This document shows, piece by piece, positions 5,830-7,336 of a DNA stretch of 7,336 bases. The stretch lies in the NCBI GenBank assembly GCA_030592245.1, contig JAUVJV010000104.1, positions 1 to 7,336 of the forward strand, in the 5' to 3' direction. The notes beneath the pieces were generated by a model. That model searched no databases. It was not told the DNA's origin and saw only the letters and a list, made by a program, of their open reading frames with translations. The stretch comes from Candidatus Eiseniibacteriota bacterium (lineage in GTDB: Bacteria; Arandabacterota; Arandabacteria; Arandabacterales; Arandabacteraceae). Every line of letters starts with the position of its first letter. Within the stretch, counting starts at the first letter, position 1. Both the position numbers and the translations under genes were made by a program.

Positions 5830-6714
5830 TCAAGACTTCCTGCGGGTATCCCCCCACTTCAGTTTCTGCCTCAGGACCTCATAGAATGTTCTGTAACCGG
5901 ACGATACCAGGCGGGTCCTGCGCTCAGACCTGCTGAATACGATCCGGTCTCCCGTGACGAGGTTAAATCCCACCTGACCATCAACCGTCAGCGTGACCTC
6001 GGGTTCGCCGTGGCAGGAATAACCGGCCCACAGGTCAACGCTGAGCTCCTGATCAGGAGCCAGGATCATGGGCCTTACGGCCAGGGTGTGGGGACAGATC
6101 GGTGTCGCTATCAAAGCTTCCATCAAGGGATTCACGATCGGGCCGCCCGCGGAGAGCGAATAAGCCGTCGACCCGGTCGGGGTTGAGACTATGAGGCCAT
6201 CGGCGGTATAGGTGGCAAGGTAGTTGCAATCGATGGCGGTCTTGAGCTCTATCACTCTCGAGAGCGCGCCCTTGTTGATCACCATGTCATTGAGGGCGGT
6301 GTAGGAGGCCACCTGTTCGCCGCCTCTTAAGACCGCCGCATCGACGTTCATGCGCTCCTGGCACTTGTACCCGTCAGAGACGATCTCCTCAAGCGCCTCG
6401 TACATCTCCGGCAGGGTCACCTCGGTGAGGAAGCCCAGGCTGCCGACATTGACGCCGAGTATCGGGGTACGCCTGTCACCTACCGCCCTCGCGGCCCTCA
6501 AGAGCGTGCCGTCCCCACCCAGCGCTACCACTACGTCACTGTCCTCGGCCATCACTTCCAGCGATACAAACTCACCCTCTCCGAGCAAGTCGGAAAGGTC
6601 ATCCCAGATCGCCGGCCTTATGCCCTTCGCCTTGAGCCAGACAATCACATTGCCGACGAGATCCTCCATCTCAGGCTTGCGTTTGTTGGCAACCACTCCG
6701 ATCGTTTCTACCAT
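5830..6714 (-). CDS. nadK: NAD kinase (ATP/polyphosphate-dependent NAD+ phosphorylation)
   Basis: Complete 294-residue NAD kinase, the cytoplasmic enzyme that phosphorylates NAD+ to NADP+ and so sets the NADPH pool. Hallmarks in order: VVALGGDGTLLRAAR with GGDGT at 66-70 (D68 is the catalytic/phosphate-binding Asp), GVNVGSLGFLTEV (87-99), the ND pair at 142-143 that contacts the nicotinamide ribose, the dinucleotide-binding block ADGLIVSTPTGSTAYSLSAGGP (171-192), HTLAVRP (209-215) and the beta-rich C-terminal segment with TLTVDGQ (241-247). Length is normal. The start ATG lies 3 bp after the dxs stop; the ribosome site AGGTGA (6718-6723) contains that stop codon, so translation is probably coupled. 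Physiologically the link to dxs is indirect: DXR, the next MEP enzyme, uses NADPH. Confidence 0.97.
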   Translation of the reverse strand: MVETIGVVANKRKPEMEDLVGNVIVWLKAKGIRPAIWDDLSDLLGEGEFVSLEVMAEDSDVVVALGGDGTLLRAARAVGDRRTPILGVNVGSLGFLTEVTLPEMYEALEEIVSDGYKCQERMNVDAAVLRGGEQVASYTALNDMVINKGALSRVIELKTAIDCNYLATYTADGLIVSTPTGSTAYSLSAGGPIVNPLMEALIATPICPHTLAVRPMILAPDQELSVDLWAGYSCHGEPEVTLTVDGQVGFNLVTGDRIVFSRSERRTRLVSSGYRTFYEVLRQKLKWGDTRRKS

Positions 6715-6717
6715 GTC

Positions 6718-7336
6718 TCACCTGACCCTGCTTAAGCTCGCCTTTACCGCCTTGACTATCGCCCCAGGGGAAAGGCCTGCCTCCTCCAAGAGATCATGCC
6801 TCGGGGCATGCGGCAGGAACCTGTCCGGTAATCCAATGATCTTTAACGGAACCGTCAGCCCCCTGGCAGCCATCATCTCACATACGCCGCTTCCGAAACC
6901 ACCGGCCACGGCGTTCTCCTCAACGGTCACCGCCAGAGTGACCGATGATATGATATCGCACAGCAGATCCTCATCGAGGGGCTTTGCGAATCGCGAGTTC
7001 ACTACCCAGGCCTTCACGCCCTGCTTCGAGAGCTCGGCAGCCGCCGCGCAGCACGGGTTGACCATCGACCCTATACCGATCAGGGCAACATCTCCACCCC
7101 TGGATATCACTTCAGCCTTTCCTATCTCAAGCGGCACCGGGGTCTCATCCATCTTCACCCCGTACCCATAGTCACGGGGATACCTGACGGCCACGGGGCC
7201 GGCCTTGTATTCAACCATCGTGGCCACCATATGCCGCATCTCGTTCTCATCCTTGGGCGCCATCACCACCAGGTTCGGTATCTGGCGCAGGTAGCTCAGG
7301 TCATATGCCCCGTGATGCGTGGGGCCATCCTCTCCC
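6718..7336 (-). CDS. dxs: 1-deoxy-D-xylulose-5-phosphate synthase, C-terminal part (5' end outside window)
   Basis: The last 205 residues of Dxs, the thiamine diphosphate enzyme that condenses pyruvate with glyceraldehyde 3-phosphate in the first step of the MEP isoprenoid pathway. The frame stays open to the right edge; the first full codon is at 7335, so the GTG at 7269 is internal and not a start. Visible blocks are GEDGPTHHGAYDLSYLRQIPN (end of the pyrimidine-binding domain, cofactor/substrate loop), MAPKDENEMRHM, GPVAVRYPR, then the transketolase C-terminal domain with NSRFAKPLDEDLL, VTVEENAVAGGFGSGV and IGLPDRFLPHA, all in the order found in Escherichia coli Dxs. It is the first visible gene of the operon with nadK, recN and the DUF362 gene. 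No rRNA methyltransferase gene (tlyA), often found between dxs and nadK in other bacteria, is present at this junction. Confidence 0.98.
   Translation of the reverse strand, partial: GEDGPTHHGAYDLSYLRQIPNLVVMAPKDENEMRHMVATMVEYKAGPVAVRYPRDYGYGVKMDETPVPLEIGKAEVISRGGDVALIGIGSMVNPCCAAAAELSKQGVKAWVVNSRFAKPLDEDLLCDIISSVTLAVTVEENAVAGGFGSGVCEMMAARGLTVPLKIIGLPDRFLPHAPRHDLLEEAGLSPGAIVKAVKASLSRVR

Noticed and set aside
5434..6186. 250-residue plus-strand open frame across the recN-nadK junction
   Set aside because: It lies antisense to two fully conserved genes, spans their boundary and shows no domain; it is a shadow of high GC codon usage.
6350..7171. 273-residue plus-strand open frame antisense to nadK and dxs
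   Set aside because: Ser/Pro/Thr-rich with no recognisable motif and opposite two clear enzymes; a shadow frame.

Overview
This is a GC-rich bacterial chromosome segment (roughly 58-60 % GC by eye). It encodes secreted, lipidated and cytoplasmic proteins. A MEP-pathway gene (dxs) next to nadK and recN marks it as bacterial. The order dxs ... nadK, recN is familiar from Firmicutes, Actinobacteria and Deltaproteobacteria-like genomes, but the window does not fix a phylum. I see no mobile element, CRISPR array, tRNA or rRNA.

Left part (1-1740): a minus-strand gene for a Sec-exported M14 zinc carboxypeptidase runs off the left edge. All expected catalytic residues are present, followed by one transthyretin-like domain and the start of a second beta-sandwich domain. 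A 201-bp intergenic region separates it from a plus-strand gene and carries two well-formed sigma70-type promoters facing outwards.

Middle part (1741-2973): the plus-strand gene encodes a 224-residue lipoprotein of striking composition. It has a lipobox, one CxxCH (haem c-like) motif, a Tyr/Trp/Gly-rich centre and an Arg/Ser/Gly-rich tail with no acidic residues. It converges, with a 10-bp gap, on a minus-strand gene for a small cysteine-rich SpoIIAA-like (STAS/SEC14-type) protein, which has its own promoter and two inverted repeats upstream.

Right part (2974-7336): four tightly packed minus-strand genes, transcribed from right to left, look like one operon: dxs (C-terminal 205 residues only), nadK, recN and a DUF362 protein with two [4Fe-4S] clusters. 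Junctions are 3 bp, 25 bp and a 4-bp ATGA overlap. The operon joins isoprenoid precursor synthesis, NADP supply, DNA break repair and a putative electron-transfer protein. The first three are commonly clustered housekeeping genes; the DUF362 gene is the less expected member.

No clear new multi-gene system is visible. The best candidates for a second look are the CxxCH lipoprotein, the DUF362 gene coupled to recN, and the cysteine-rich SpoIIAA-like gene with its upstream palindromes.
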